Assembly: GCF_003752505.1 (NCBI RefSeq)
Contig: NZ_RKHO01000001.1
Location: 2,728,001 to 2,792,000 of the forward strand
Source of the DNA: Nocardioides aurantiacus
GTDB lineage: Bacteria; Actinomycetota; Actinomycetes; Propionibacteriales; Nocardioidaceae
DNA length: 64,000 bases
Direction: 5' to 3'
The notes under the pieces were generated by a model. It saw only the letters and a program-made list of their open reading frames with translations. It had not been told where the DNA came from and ran no database searches. This document shows, piece after piece, positions 24,336 to 32,246 of this stretch (the stretch's first letter is position 1; each line of letters starts with the position of its first letter). Made by a program: the position numbers and the translations under genes.

Positions 24336-26341
24336 CCCGGAGCACCGCAGTCCGTGCCGCGGCATTGGTCGTCTCGACGTGCCTTGTCGCGGTCGGGCTG
24401 CTCTCGGTCGGGGGGCGAACGGTCGTCGATGCGACCGTCGGCCTTCCAGATCCGGGGCTGACGACGCGCGTGGGGCTCGCCAGCGCGCGCGGGTTGCGGG
24501 ACCTCGCGGCTGCCCTGACTGTGGGCGGGCTGGTGGTGGTCGCATCCATGCTTCCTGGCTCCGACCCCCAGCGGGCGTTGGTCGTCGGCAGCCTGCGCGG
24601 CCGGATCGTCGTTTGGCTGACGAAGGCATCGCTGGTGTGGGCAGCAGCAAGCCTGGCAGTCGTCGCCTTCACCTACTCGGACCTTGCGGGTCGTCCACTG
24701 TGGGACCCGATCGTCTACAGCCGGATCTGGTACTTCGCCATCGAGTTCGAGCTGGGCCGCCTGCTGCTGCTGAGTGCTGTGCTGGTCGCTGCCACGACCG
24801 CCATGCTCAAGCTCACGCGCTCCATGGTCGGTGTCGGAGCCAGCGTCGTGCTGGCCGGCGTCGCATTGTGGCCCCTGGCCTTGACGGGTCACGCGTCCGG
24901 ATCGTCGAGCCACGACCTGGGCGTCAACATGCTGTTCTTCCACCTGGTGGCCATCACTGTCTGGTTCGGCGGGCTCGCGACCGTCGCCGTGTGGCGGAGC
25001 TCCCTGGCAGATGCGCTCCCCGAGGTGGTCGGTCGTTACTCCCGGGTTGCCGGCGTCTGCATCGTCGTGGTCGCCGTCTCCGGCCTGGTATCGGCCGGAC
25101 TGCGACTGGGCTGGGAGCCCCTCGTCACGACCGGGTACGGGTCCATGGTCGTGCTCAAGGTACTCGCGCTCATCGCCCTCGGCGCTCTTGGTTACGTCCA
25201 TCGGAGACGTGTGCTGCCGCGCCTGACCCACAGCCGCGTCGAGGAGTTCCGTCGCCTCGTCGCCGTCGAGCTCGTGCTGATGGGTGCAGCGGTCGGAGTG
25301 GGCGTCGCCCTGGGCCAGACCGCTCCCCCCGTACCGCAGACGGAGTCCGTCGATCGAGTGGAGGCGCTGCTGGGTGGAGCGATACCACCCGAACTGACGC
25401 CGGGCCGGTGGCTGTGGTCGTGGGAATCGGACTCGTGGTGGCTGCCCGTGGCCGTCGTAGCCGCCAGCCTCTACGTGGGCGCAGTCAGAAGGCTTGCACG
25501 CCGTGGCGACCACTGGCCCCTGCGGCGCACGGCCTCCTGGATCGTGGGCTGCGCGCTCCTGGTGTGGGCCACCAGCGGGGCGCCCGGGGCGTACGCCGAA
25601 GTGTTGTTCAGCATGCACATGGTCCAGCACATGACGCTCGCCACCGGTGTCCCAGTGTTCCTTGCCCTCGGCGGTCCTGTGACGCTCGCGTTGCGCGCCC
25701 TTGCGCGACGTCAGGACGGGTCGTTGGGCCCGCGCGAATGGCTCCTGCTGGTGGTCCACACGCCGATGCTGCGGCTCCTCGGCCACCCCGCAGTAGCAGC
25801 CGCCCTCTTCATCGTCTCGCTGGTTGCCTTCTACTACTCCGGGCTGCTCGAGCTTTCCCTCCGCAGCCACACCGCGCACATCGTCATGGTGGCTCACTTC
25901 ATCGCCACCGGTTACCTGTTCGCGAATGGTGTGGTGGGCATCGATCCGGGGCCGGCCCGGCCGATCTATCCCTACCGGGTGCTCATCGTGATGGTCACGT
26001 TCGGCTTCCACGCGCTGTTCTCGGTCTCGCTCATGAGCAGCACACAGATCCTGGCTGGATCGTGGTTCAAGTCGCTTGGTCGCACGTGGGGTCCGTCGCT
26101 CGCCGACGACCAGTACCTCGGAGCCTCGATCGGCTGGGCACTCGGCGATTACCCACTCGCCGTCCTCGCCGCAGCACTGATCTGGGCTTGGGTGCGCTCC
26201 GACCGACGCGAGGCCGCCCGGATCGATCGCCGCCACGATCGGGACGGCGGCGCCGAGATGGCGGCCTACAACGAATACCTGCAGTCCTTGGCACAACACC
26301 ATCCACCCGAGGATCTGCCCGCTCGAAGGAGTCGCCTGTGA
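24332..26341 (+). CDS. CopD - cytochrome c oxidase assembly (CtaG-like) fusion membrane protein
   Basis: A 669-residue protein with about 14-16 transmembrane segments. The N-terminal half is a CopD copper-import domain (eight helices, with TGHASGSSSHDLGVNMLFFH). The C-terminal half is a CtaG/Caa3-type assembly domain (residues about 350-640), with FSMHMVQHMTLATGVPVF and AHFIATGYLFANGVVGIDPG. The fusion is a known actinobacterial arrangement and probably brings copper across the membrane for cytochrome oxidase. It overlaps copC by four bases at the start and the M23 gene by four at the end, so the run is one operon. Assignment is firm. Confidence 0.92.
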   Translation: MTRSTAVRAAALVVSTCLVAVGLLSVGGRTVVDATVGLPDPGLTTRVGLASARGLRDLAAALTVGGLVVVASMLPGSDPQRALVVGSLRGRIVVWLTKASLVWAAASLAVVAFTYSDLAGRPLWDPIVYSRIWYFAIEFELGRLLLLSAVLVAATTAMLKLTRSMVGVGASVVLAGVALWPLALTGHASGSSSHDLGVNMLFFHLVAITVWFGGLATVAVWRSSLADALPEVVGRYSRVAGVCIVVVAVSGLVSAGLRLGWEPLVTTGYGSMVVLKVLALIALGALGYVHRRRVLPRLTHSRVEEFRRLVAVELVLMGAAVGVGVALGQTAPPVPQTESVDRVEALLGGAIPPELTPGRWLWSWESDSWWLPVAVVAASLYVGAVRRLARRGDHWPLRRTASWIVGCALLVWATSGAPGAYAEVLFSMHMVQHMTLATGVPVFLALGGPVTLALRALARRQDGSLGPREWLLLVVHTPMLRLLGHPAVAAALFIVSLVAFYYSGLLELSLRSHTAHIVMVAHFIATGYLFANGVVGIDPGPARPIYPYRVLIVMVTFGFHALFSVSLMSSTQILAGSWFKSLGRTWGPSLADDQYLGASIGWALGDYPLAVLAAALIWAWVRSDRREAARIDRRHDRDGGAEMAAYNEYLQSLAQHHPPEDLPARRSRL

Positions 26342-27105
26342 ATCAACTACTTGATCGCGTTCGGCGCCAGCTCGTCCTGCAGCGCCAACCGCTCGTCAGG
26401 CGGGCAGCGTCGCTGACACTGGTGGTCGGGGGCGCGGCGGTGCTCGTCGGCGCCGGACAGGACGATCGACACCACGTTGCCGCGCGAGCAACCGCTTGGC
26501 AGAGTGCCGTGGCAGACACCGACAAGCCGATCGAGACCAACCCCCGCGCCCGAGCGCTCAGTCGTGACGCATCACGGACGGAGCGACGCGACGCGGAAGA
26601 CGTGAGGCTGTCGCGCGCCGCGCAACGTGCCCGCCTCACCCGGGAGTCGGCACTGCGTCGAGACGCCCGCCGAGCCTCCGATCATGCTCGAGCCCTGGAG
26701 CGACGGGCCGCCTGGACTATGCCGCTGACGAGCTTTCGCACCACCAGTACGTTCGGGCTCTCCAGCTCGCTCTGGAGCAGCACCCACACCGGGCTGGACC
26801 TGGCCGCACCGGAGGGAACGGCTATTCGCTCGATCGCTGCCGGCACCGTGCAAGAGGCCGGGTCGGCAGGCGCCTACGGCAACCGAACGATCGTCCGGAC
26901 CGACGACGGATTGGATGTCTGGTACTGCCACCAGTCACGGATCGACGTCGATGCTGGCGACCGTGTCACGGCCGGTCAGCGCATCGGGGCAGTGGGATCC
27001 ACGGGGAACGTGACCGGGCCCCATCTCCACCTAGAGATCCGGCCCGGCGGGGGCGACCCGGTCGACCCGGCGGCCACCCTCGCAAGGCGTGGGCTCCAGT
27101 TCTGA
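26338..27105 (+). CDS. M23 family (LytM-like) metallopeptidase
   Basis: A 255-residue exported peptidoglycan endopeptidase. It has a signal anchor near residues 24-42, an Arg/Ala-rich coiled-coil-like stalk (residues about 60-125), then the M23 domain with HTGLDLAAPEGT (HxxxD) and GPHLHLEIRPGG (HxH). The GTG at 26338 overlaps the CopD-CtaG stop by four bases, so the shorter product is preferred over any longer frame. Its presence in a copper/cytochrome assembly operon is unusual and suggests wall remodelling linked to envelope stress or a role in assembling membrane complexes. Both metal-ligand motifs are intact. Confidence 0.88.
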   Translation: MNQLLDRVRRQLVLQRQPLVRRAASLTLVVGGAAVLVGAGQDDRHHVAARATAWQSAVADTDKPIETNPRARALSRDASRTERRDAEDVRLSRAAQRARLTRESALRRDARRASDHARALERRAAWTMPLTSFRTTSTFGLSSSLWSSTHTGLDLAAPEGTAIRSIAAGTVQEAGSAGAYGNRTIVRTDDGLDVWYCHQSRIDVDAGDRVTAGQRIGAVGSTGNVTGPHLHLEIRPGGGDPVDPAATLARRGLQF

Positions 27106-27123
27106 CCCGACCTCATCTCTGAG

Positions 27124-27140
27124 TACTACGTCGCATAGTA
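27124..27140. promoter_or_regulatory. Second BlaI-like dyad (TACTA-n7-TAGTA)
   Basis: TACTACG at 27124-27130 and GCATAGTA at 27133-27140 form a dyad closely similar to the site at 22192-22213, including the inner G/C bases, with a spacer three bases shorter. It lies 45 bases before the ccsB-like start. It suggests the same BlaI-type repressor also controls the cytochrome c assembly gene. Confidence 0.6.
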
Positions 27141-27184
27141 TTTCAAAGTCGCGTCGCGCTGGCTCCCAATCTTGGTGGTGTTGC

Positions 27185-28234
27185 ATGAACACACTGCAGT
27201 ACGAGCTCATCAGTAACCAGGCTGTAGCCGCATGCGGAGCTGCGTACTTCTTGGCGCTCATCCTCAACATCGCCTGGTGGGCCGCCACCCGGCGGGAGCA
27301 CGCCAGCGCTCCAGCGCTAGAAGCGGCGACGTCAGGCGCTCGGGCAGGCATCGGGTCACCGCCTCGCCCAGCGAGTCCGGCGCCTGACACCGGTCCTGGG
27401 GCCCGGACCGCGGGCCGACGGATCGAACACGTCGGCCTGGCCGTCACCGTGGCGGCGTGCGTACTGCACCTCGCCGCTGTACTGACCCGAGCGCTCGCGA
27501 ACGACCCGGTCCGGGTGCCCTGGGGCAACATGTATGAGTTCACGCTGACGAGCAGCTTCGTCGCCGTGCTGGGGTTCTTGGTGCTGTACCGACGACACCA
27601 GTTGTCCTGGCTGGCTCCTGTCGTCAACGGGTTCGCCGTCGTGACGCTGATGATCAACGTGCTGTTCCTCTATGAAGTGCCGGTGTCGCTGCAGGACTCC
27701 CTGCAGTCGCCGTGGCTGGTCATTCACGTAGTCGCCGCGGTCATCGCCACGGGAGCCTTCACGCTGGGCTCGATGTGCTCCGTCTTGTACCTCGTGAAGT
27801 TGCGGTGGCTATCTCACAACAGCACGGGAGACGAGCGCACCGGCTACCTGGCGCGAGTGCCCGACCTGGTGACACTGGACCGGATCGCCTACCGCCTGCA
27901 CGCCTTCGGTTTTCCGATATGGACGTTCGCGGCGCTCATCTCGGGACCGATCTGGGCCTACTACGCCTGGGGTCGTTACTGGGGGTGGGATCCCAAGGAG
28001 GTCTGGGCGTTCATCACGTGGGTGGTGTACGCCGGCTACCTCCACGCTCGCGCCACGGCCGGGTGGAAGGGTCGCAACTCAGCTGTCATTGCCCTGGTCG
28101 GGCTAGCCACCTTGCTCTTCAACTTCATCGGCATCAACTTCTTCTTCGGCAACGGCAGCCAGCACTCGTACGCTGCTCCCGCGCTCCTGCCCGCGGCAGC
28201 GGCACCTGCGAGCGCAGGGTCAGGCCACGGGTGA
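27185..28234 (+). CDS. ccsB: Cytochrome c biogenesis protein CcsB/ResC-like
   Basis: Membrane haem-handling protein of system II cytochrome c maturation, 349 residues. It has about eight transmembrane helices and the diagnostic tryptophan-rich haem motif WGRYWGWDPKEVW (the WWD domain), flanked by candidate haem-ligand histidines. Upstream, VPWGNMYEFTLT and the C-terminal FNFIGINFFFGNGSQHSY are also typical of CcsB. A non-conserved Pro/Ala-rich loop (residues about 40-80) is inserted after helix 1. The ATG at 27185 follows a weak ribosome-binding site. The partner ccsA/resB is not adjacent in this window. A BlaI-like dyad stands in its promoter. Confidence 0.92.
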   Translation: MNTLQYELISNQAVAACGAAYFLALILNIAWWAATRREHASAPALEAATSGARAGIGSPPRPASPAPDTGPGARTAGRRIEHVGLAVTVAACVLHLAAVLTRALANDPVRVPWGNMYEFTLTSSFVAVLGFLVLYRRHQLSWLAPVVNGFAVVTLMINVLFLYEVPVSLQDSLQSPWLVIHVVAAVIATGAFTLGSMCSVLYLVKLRWLSHNSTGDERTGYLARVPDLVTLDRIAYRLHAFGFPIWTFAALISGPIWAYYAWGRYWGWDPKEVWAFITWVVYAGYLHARATAGWKGRNSAVIALVGLATLLFNFIGINFFFGNGSQHSYAAPALLPAAAAPASAGSGHG

Positions 28235-28379
28235 GTCCGTGGCAAGAGCGAGGTCGGGCCTGTCCAGCCTCCGCGCCCGATGAAAAGGCGTCAGGACGTG
28301 CCGTTAGGCGCAGACTCCGCCGCAGCGAGCTCGCCGGTCGCGGCATTAGGTCGTAAGCCGCCGGCTAGGCGGTGAGTCC

Positions 28380-29453
28380 TCACAGCGACCCGTCTAGGTG
28401 ACGATCCAGGACCTCGTGGTGGTCCACGCCGGGTGCTTCGCGAGGGCTGAAGTGGATGGTGACCGCTGCCAGCTTCGGGATCTCGTGCAGCAGACGGTGG
28501 TGCGCGTCGGTGGCGATGTCGTGGGCGGTGACGAGGTCGAGGTGCTCGGCGACGACGATCCCGGCCTCGGCGGTGATGCGGTGATCGATCCAGCGGAGCC
28601 GGAGGTGCTCGGTGTCCAGGACGCCGGGGGTCGCAGCAAGGGTGGCGGTGGCCTCGTGGGTGAGCTCGGGGTCCACGGCGTCCATCAGGCGGCGGTAGAT
28701 GTCGGTCGCGGCCCCGCGCAGGACGGCGAGGATGGCGACGGTGATGAGGAGCCCGATGAGGGGGTCGGCGAGCGGGAACCCGGCGAGCACCCCGAGCGCA
28801 CCGCCCACCACCGCGAGCGAGGTGAACCCGTCGGTGCGAGCGTGGAGACCGTCCGCGACGAGAGCGGCTGACCCGATCTTGCGGCCCACGCGGATGCGGT
28901 AGGAGGCGACGAGCTCGTTGCCTGCAAACCCGATGATCCCTGCCGCCACGACGACCCAGGGGTAGGTCAGCGGGGCGGGGTCGATGAGGCGGCGGACCGA
29001 CTCGTAACCTGCGACGGCGGCGGATGCGGCGATCATGAGCACGATGAAGATCCCGGCGAGGTCCTCGGCGCGTCCGTAGCCGTAGGTGTACCGGTCGTTG
29101 GGACGGCGACGACTCAGGGCGAATGCGATCCACAACGGGACCGCCGTGAGGGCGTCGGAGAAGTTATGGATGGTGTCGGCCAGGAGCGCGACTGACCCGG
29201 TCACCACCACCAGTACCGCTTGTGCGATGGCAGTGACCCCGAGCACGACGAGGCTGATCTTGACCGCTCGGATGCCCTCGGCGCTGGCTTCGAGGGCAGA
29301 GTCGACGGAATCAGCGGCGTCGTGGCTGTGCGGCTTGAACAGGTCGGCGAGGAAGCCTCTCAGCCCGCTGTGGTGAACATGCCCGTCGTGCCCCTGGTCG
29401 TCGTGGTGAGCGATATCGCCAGGCTGGTGGTGGTCGTCGTGTTCGGCGGGCAT
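28380..29453 (-). CDS. Cation diffusion facilitator (CDF) metal exporter
   Basis: A 357-residue CDF family exporter. The N-terminus is His-rich (HDDHHQPGDIAHHDDQGHDG), a likely metal-collecting tail. Six transmembrane segments follow, with the two metal-site helices showing HNFSD and HARTD (HxxxD in TM2 and TM5), and a C-terminal ferredoxin-like cytoplasmic domain ends the protein. The start ATG overlaps the stop of the ArsR/KmtR-like gene by one base (TGATG). In Mycobacterium tuberculosis, KmtR controls a CDF gene and responds to nickel and cobalt, so Ni/Co (or Zn) export is the best guess. The metal is inferred, not seen. Confidence 0.9.
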   Translation of the reverse strand: MPAEHDDHHQPGDIAHHDDQGHDGHVHHSGLRGFLADLFKPHSHDAADSVDSALEASAEGIRAVKISLVVLGVTAIAQAVLVVVTGSVALLADTIHNFSDALTAVPLWIAFALSRRRPNDRYTYGYGRAEDLAGIFIVLMIAASAAVAGYESVRRLIDPAPLTYPWVVVAAGIIGFAGNELVASYRIRVGRKIGSAALVADGLHARTDGFTSLAVVGGALGVLAGFPLADPLIGLLITVAILAVLRGAATDIYRRLMDAVDPELTHEATATLAATPGVLDTEHLRLRWIDHRITAEAGIVVAEHLDLVTAHDIATDAHHRLLHEIPKLAAVTIHFSPREAPGVDHHEVLDRHLDGSL

Positions 29454-29851
29454 CAGTTCGGTCCTCCTCGGTGTTGGGCGCCGGCGGGCTCGGTGGCAGG
29501 CAAGTGGTGCAGCGGAACCCCTGGCCCGGCGTGCTCTGCGTTGTGGAGGGCGTCGGCCACGAGCTGGTGGACGTGGTTGTTGGCGAGCCGGTAGTAGACG
29601 TAGCTGCCTTGCCGCCGCGTGGTCACCAGGCGCGCCATACGCAGCTTCGCCAGGTGTTGTGAGACCAGCGCCTGGGGTTTGGATACGGCATCGGTGAGGT
29701 CACCGACGGGGGCTTCCCCGCCGGCGAGGACCCACAGGAGCTTGATGCGGGTCGCGTCAGCGAGCATCCGGAACACCTCGACGGCAAGGTCGACCTGCTC
29801 CTCGTCGGGTAGCCGCGGCAACCCTGCCGACCTATATGCGCTTATGCGCAC
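29453..29851 (-). CDS. ArsR/SmtB family metalloregulator, KmtR-like
   Basis: A 132-residue winged-helix repressor. EVFRMLADATRIKLLWVLAG, QALVSQHLAKLRMARLV and RRQGSYVYYRL are the ArsR core. The C-terminal HNAEHAGPGVPLHHL matches the extended metal-binding tail of mycobacterial KmtR (Ni/Co sensor), rather than the CxC site of arsenic sensors. The start is GTG at 29851. An imperfect dyad TATATGCGC-TTAT-GCGCACATA (29833-29854) overlaps this start, so either the message is leaderless or the repressor site covers the start codon. It is coupled to the downstream CDF gene by TGATG. Family is certain; the metal is inferred from the tail. Confidence 0.9.
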   Translation of the reverse strand: MRISAYRSAGLPRLPDEEQVDLAVEVFRMLADATRIKLLWVLAGGEAPVGDLTDAVSKPQALVSQHLAKLRMARLVTTRRQGSYVYYRLANNHVHQLVADALHNAEHAGPGVPLHHLPATEPAGAQHRGGPN

Positions 29852-29854
29852 ATA
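29833..29854. promoter_or_regulatory. Probable ArsR/KmtR-type operator
   Basis: Nine-base arms TATATGCGC (29833-29841) and GCGCACATA (29846-29854) match in eight of nine positions around a TTAT centre. AT-rich outer parts with a GC core resemble NmtR/KmtR-type dyads. The site overlaps the GTG start of the regulator gene, consistent with autorepression of the regulator-exporter operon. Confidence 0.6.
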
Positions 29855-29899
29855 GTGACACAGCCCCCTGCCGCGTCCCTTCCGGGCGGCGGGGGTCGG

Positions 29900-30529
29900 T
29901 CAGCGGATGCGGCCACTCAACGTGGGAAGGCCCTCGCCGCCCAACTCATCCAACGCATCCACGCGACCGGCGACTGCCATGAGCAGCGCTTCTCCGGGGC
30001 CGCACACATCGAGGCCTTCACCTCTGGTCCAGTCGACGTCAGTGGCGATCAGCCGCAGTCCTCGGCTGTTGTTCTTCGACGGCAGGGTGGGTGCGCTGAG
30101 CGAAAAGTCCAGGACGGGGACGAGCCGGTGCTCGGGAATGACGCGTGGCTGGCCGAGTGCGCGCCGGATGTCCTGGTGGTGGATCGTGCCGTCCGTCAGC
30201 GCGATGCCGCCCTTGAAACCGGCCGAGAGTCCGCGCGGGCGGCGATTGCGGGCGACAAGGTCGATGATCTGGTCGGCGTCGAGTTGTCGGTACCTGGCGA
30301 GGACGACCTCGTTGACCTTACTGGGGCGCAACCCGCCACGGGCGAATGCCCCCACGGTCTGGGTCCTGGACAGCTCGTCGTAGCTGACGACGTGGGTGGC
30401 GACGTCACGCACGCGCCAGCCTGCACATAGTGACTGGGCTTCCCACTGGGCGGCGGTCAGTTCGCGCAACAGGGCAAGAAGGTCGGCTCGCTCTTCTTCA
30501 GCGACCGACATCAGGTTGGGCTTGCTCAC
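29900..30529 (-). CDS. Maleylpyruvate isomerase family mycothiol-dependent enzyme
   Basis: A 209-residue member of the DinB-like superfamily with the mycothiol-dependent maleylpyruvate isomerase N-terminal domain. AEERADLLALLRELTAAQWE and CAGWRVRDVATHVV (with the metal-ligand His) are the standard opening, and GTIHHQDIRRALG gives the second His region. These enzymes use mycothiol, found only in actinobacteria, to detoxify electrophiles or move thiols; the substrate here is unknown. It is transcribed alone from ATG at 30529, toward the ArsR region, with a 48-base gap from the regulator start on the same strand. Confidence 0.85.
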   Translation of the reverse strand: MSKPNLMSVAEEERADLLALLRELTAAQWEAQSLCAGWRVRDVATHVVSYDELSRTQTVGAFARGGLRPSKVNEVVLARYRQLDADQIIDLVARNRRPRGLSAGFKGGIALTDGTIHHQDIRRALGQPRVIPEHRLVPVLDFSLSAPTLPSKNNSRGLRLIATDVDWTRGEGLDVCGPGEALLMAVAGRVDALDELGGEGLPTLSGRIR

Positions 30530-30597
30530 GACACCTCCGATGGGTTCCGACAGGCAAGGGCCTGCCCCGAGCCCGAATGGTGACTACCAGGATGGCC

Positions 30598-30813
30598 CTA
30601 GACGACCGGGCGGTCATCCTGGCGCCATTCTGCGATTGCGACGCGGCACTTCTCCGCCTGCTCGGCGTCATCGGGCAGGTGGAGGTTGACCGTCATCGAG
30701 TTCGGCACGTCGACCCACCGGGCAAAGGTGAGGGTGCCGCCGTTGCGGCGCAGCGCATGGATGAGGGGACCGAGGTCGCGTCCGGGCTCGGGGGCAAAGT
30801 TCTCCACAGCCAT
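30598..30813 (-). CDS. Small hypothetical protein
   Basis: A 71-residue protein from ATG at 30813 (an upstream in-frame start at 30861 exists, but would overlap the palindrome and promoter of the divergent gene). The sequence runs LGPLIHALRRNGGTLTFARW, then VDVPNSMTVNLHLPDDAEQ, suggesting a small alpha/beta fold with no signal peptide. I do not recognise the family. It lies 68 bases upstream of the mycothiol-dependent enzyme on the same strand and may share its transcript. Confidence 0.5.
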   Translation of the reverse strand: MAVENFAPEPGRDLGPLIHALRRNGGTLTFARWVDVPNSMTVNLHLPDDAEQAEKCRVAIAEWRQDDRPVV

Positions 30814-30850
30814 GGGCGGCAGCGTAAGCCCAGAGTCAACGCTCGGATGC

Positions 30851-30868
30851 AGGTGTGACACCTAGACT
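30851..30868 (+). promoter_or_regulatory. Palindrome AGGTGT-G-ACACCT and -10 box before the DUF6153 gene
   Basis: A perfect six-base-arm palindrome at 30851-30863 abuts TAGACT (30863-30868), a good -10 hexamer. The GTG start at 30876 is seven bases after the hexamer, so the message is probably leaderless and the palindrome is placed to block the promoter. No clear -35 box is seen. The regulator is unknown. Confidence 0.45.
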
Positions 30869-30875
30869 CGGGGCT

Positions 30876-31376
30876 GTGGATGGTCACATTGGGCGTCGAA
30901 CTGCAGCGCGTCGCGCGCTGTGGGTGGCAAGCCTGCTGTTGACGCTCGCGGGGCTGTTCGGTATGCACGGCCTTGGCAACCACGCTGCTAACACCCACGG
31001 CAGTCACGCCACCGGATCGGCGGCACCGGCTGCCGCCGCCGACGTCATGGCGATGCCGAGCATGGACGCCGGCCTGAGCGACCCTTCGCACGCCGTGGCA
31101 GATGTAGCCGGTGGCGCGGTTGCGGCCGTGACGTTGCCCGTGATGGTGGAGGCGTCTGCGCCGTGGGAGCCCACGGGCGGCGGGATGCTGATGGGTGCCG
31201 CCGGGATGTGCATGGCGGTGCTGTTGCTCTCGCTCATCGCGATGGCCGTCTACCTGCACGCCAGTCGGTCGCGCCCGGTCGCGTTCCTGACCGCCCGCCC
31301 TACGTCTGCCCCGGCGACTCCGGGGCGTGACCCGGACCCGCCGTCCTTGTTCGTTCTGTCGATTCAGCGCTGCTGA
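30876..31376 (+). CDS. DUF6153-like His/Met-rich membrane protein
   Basis: A 166-residue protein with an N-terminal hydrophobic helix (LWVASLLLTLAGLFGMHGLG), a His/Met/Asp-rich exported loop (HGSHATG, MAMPSMDAG), a second hydrophobic helix (MGAAGMCMAVLLLSLIAMAV) and a Pro-rich tail. This is the pattern of actinobacterial DUF6153 proteins, often found beside DUF305 and copper P-type ATPase genes. His and Met content suggests copper binding, which is inference. The GTG at 30876 fits a leaderless start behind TAGACT. The DUF305 lipoprotein gene follows about 100 bases later. Confidence 0.68.
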   Translation: MDGHIGRRTAARRALWVASLLLTLAGLFGMHGLGNHAANTHGSHATGSAAPAAAADVMAMPSMDAGLSDPSHAVADVAGGAVAAVTLPVMVEASAPWEPTGGGMLMGAAGMCMAVLLLSLIAMAVYLHASRSRPVAFLTARPTSAPATPGRDPDPPSLFVLSIQRC

Positions 31377-31479
31377 GGGACGCCAGCGCGGACCCGCCGA
31401 TAAAGCTCAGCGGGCGGTTCCGTGGCTTGCCCCTGCCCTCACACCGTTCGGACAGAACCAAGTACAGGAGAACCCACCC

Positions 31480-32034
31480 ATGAAGCGACTTTTCAGCGCG
31501 CTCGCGCTGACCCTCATCGCCGTCCTCACCCTCGCCGCCTGCGGCAGCGGAAGCAGCGGCGGCAGTAGTAGCAGTGACTTCAACGACGCGGACGTGACGT
31601 TCGTCCAGGACATGATCCCGCACCACAAGCAGGCCGTACAGATGTCGAAGATGGCTGCCACGAACGCCTCAGCGCCAGAGGTGAAGGACCTGGCGAAGGA
31701 GATCGACGCGGCTCAGGGGCCTGAGATCGAGACCATGCAGGGCTGGCTCAAGGACTGGGACAAGTCCCAGGGCGGCTCGATGGGCGGCATGGGCGAGGGC
31801 GGCATGTCGGGAATGATGAGCGGCGGCGAGATGAAGTCCCTTCGTGCAGCGAAGGGTGCCGCGTTCGACCAGATGTTCCTGAACATGATGATCGCCCATC
31901 ACACCGGCGCGATCGAGATGGCACAGGCCGAGCAGAAAGACGGCAAGAACGCCGACGCGAAGGCGCTCGCCGAAGACATCGAGCAAGCTCAGACCGACGA
32001 GATCGCCCTGATGAACAAGATCCTCGACTCCTGA
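31480..32034 (+). CDS. DUF305 domain lipoprotein
   Basis: A 184-residue exported lipoprotein: signal peptide LALTLIAVLTLAAC with lipobox LAAC, a Gly/Ser-rich linker, then the DUF305 domain. Both His-His motifs are present (IPHHKQAVQMS and IAHHTGAIEMA), with a Met/Gly-rich loop (GGMGEGGMSGMMSG) between the helix pairs. It is a paralogue of the anchored DUF305 protein at 22917-23603. ATG at 31480 follows CAGGAG with suitable spacing; the longer frame to 31327 is rejected. Likely part of the copper response with the P-type ATPase downstream. Confidence 0.9.
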   Translation: MKRLFSALALTLIAVLTLAACGSGSSGGSSSSDFNDADVTFVQDMIPHHKQAVQMSKMAATNASAPEVKDLAKEIDAAQGPEIETMQGWLKDWDKSQGGSMGGMGEGGMSGMMSGGEMKSLRAAKGAAFDQMFLNMMIAHHTGAIEMAQAEQKDGKNADAKALAEDIEQAQTDEIALMNKILDS

Positions 32035-32058
32035 CCCTGCACCACCACGCACCGCACC

Positions 32059-32092
32059 GCGGCCACTCGACCCTTGCTGGGCGGGTGGCCGC
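32059..32092 (+). terminator. Possible hairpin terminator after the DUF305 gene
   Basis: GCGGCCAC (32059-32066) and GTGGCCGC (32085-32092) form a perfect eight-base stem with an 18-base loop, 25 bases after the DUF305 stop. There is no T-tract, as is common in high-GC actinobacteria, so termination strength is uncertain. Confidence 0.45.
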
Positions 32093-32246
32093 AGTGCGTC
32101 CCCCTCGGGGGTGTCTGACCCCGTCACTCGTGGGGAAGGGTCCCGTCTGGTCAGGACCTGCGGCTCTCCCCGGTCTGCGACGAACGTTCGAGACTGGGCG
32201 CAAGGCAGCACTGTGTTGCCGCAACCAGGGGAGTCGAGTCGTCGAG

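Noticed and set aside
24035-26302. A 755-residue minus-strand open frame opposite CopD-CtaG
   Set aside because: Low-complexity Gln/His/Asp/Gly sequence typical of an antisense frame; the plus-strand gene has clear transmembrane and family motifs.
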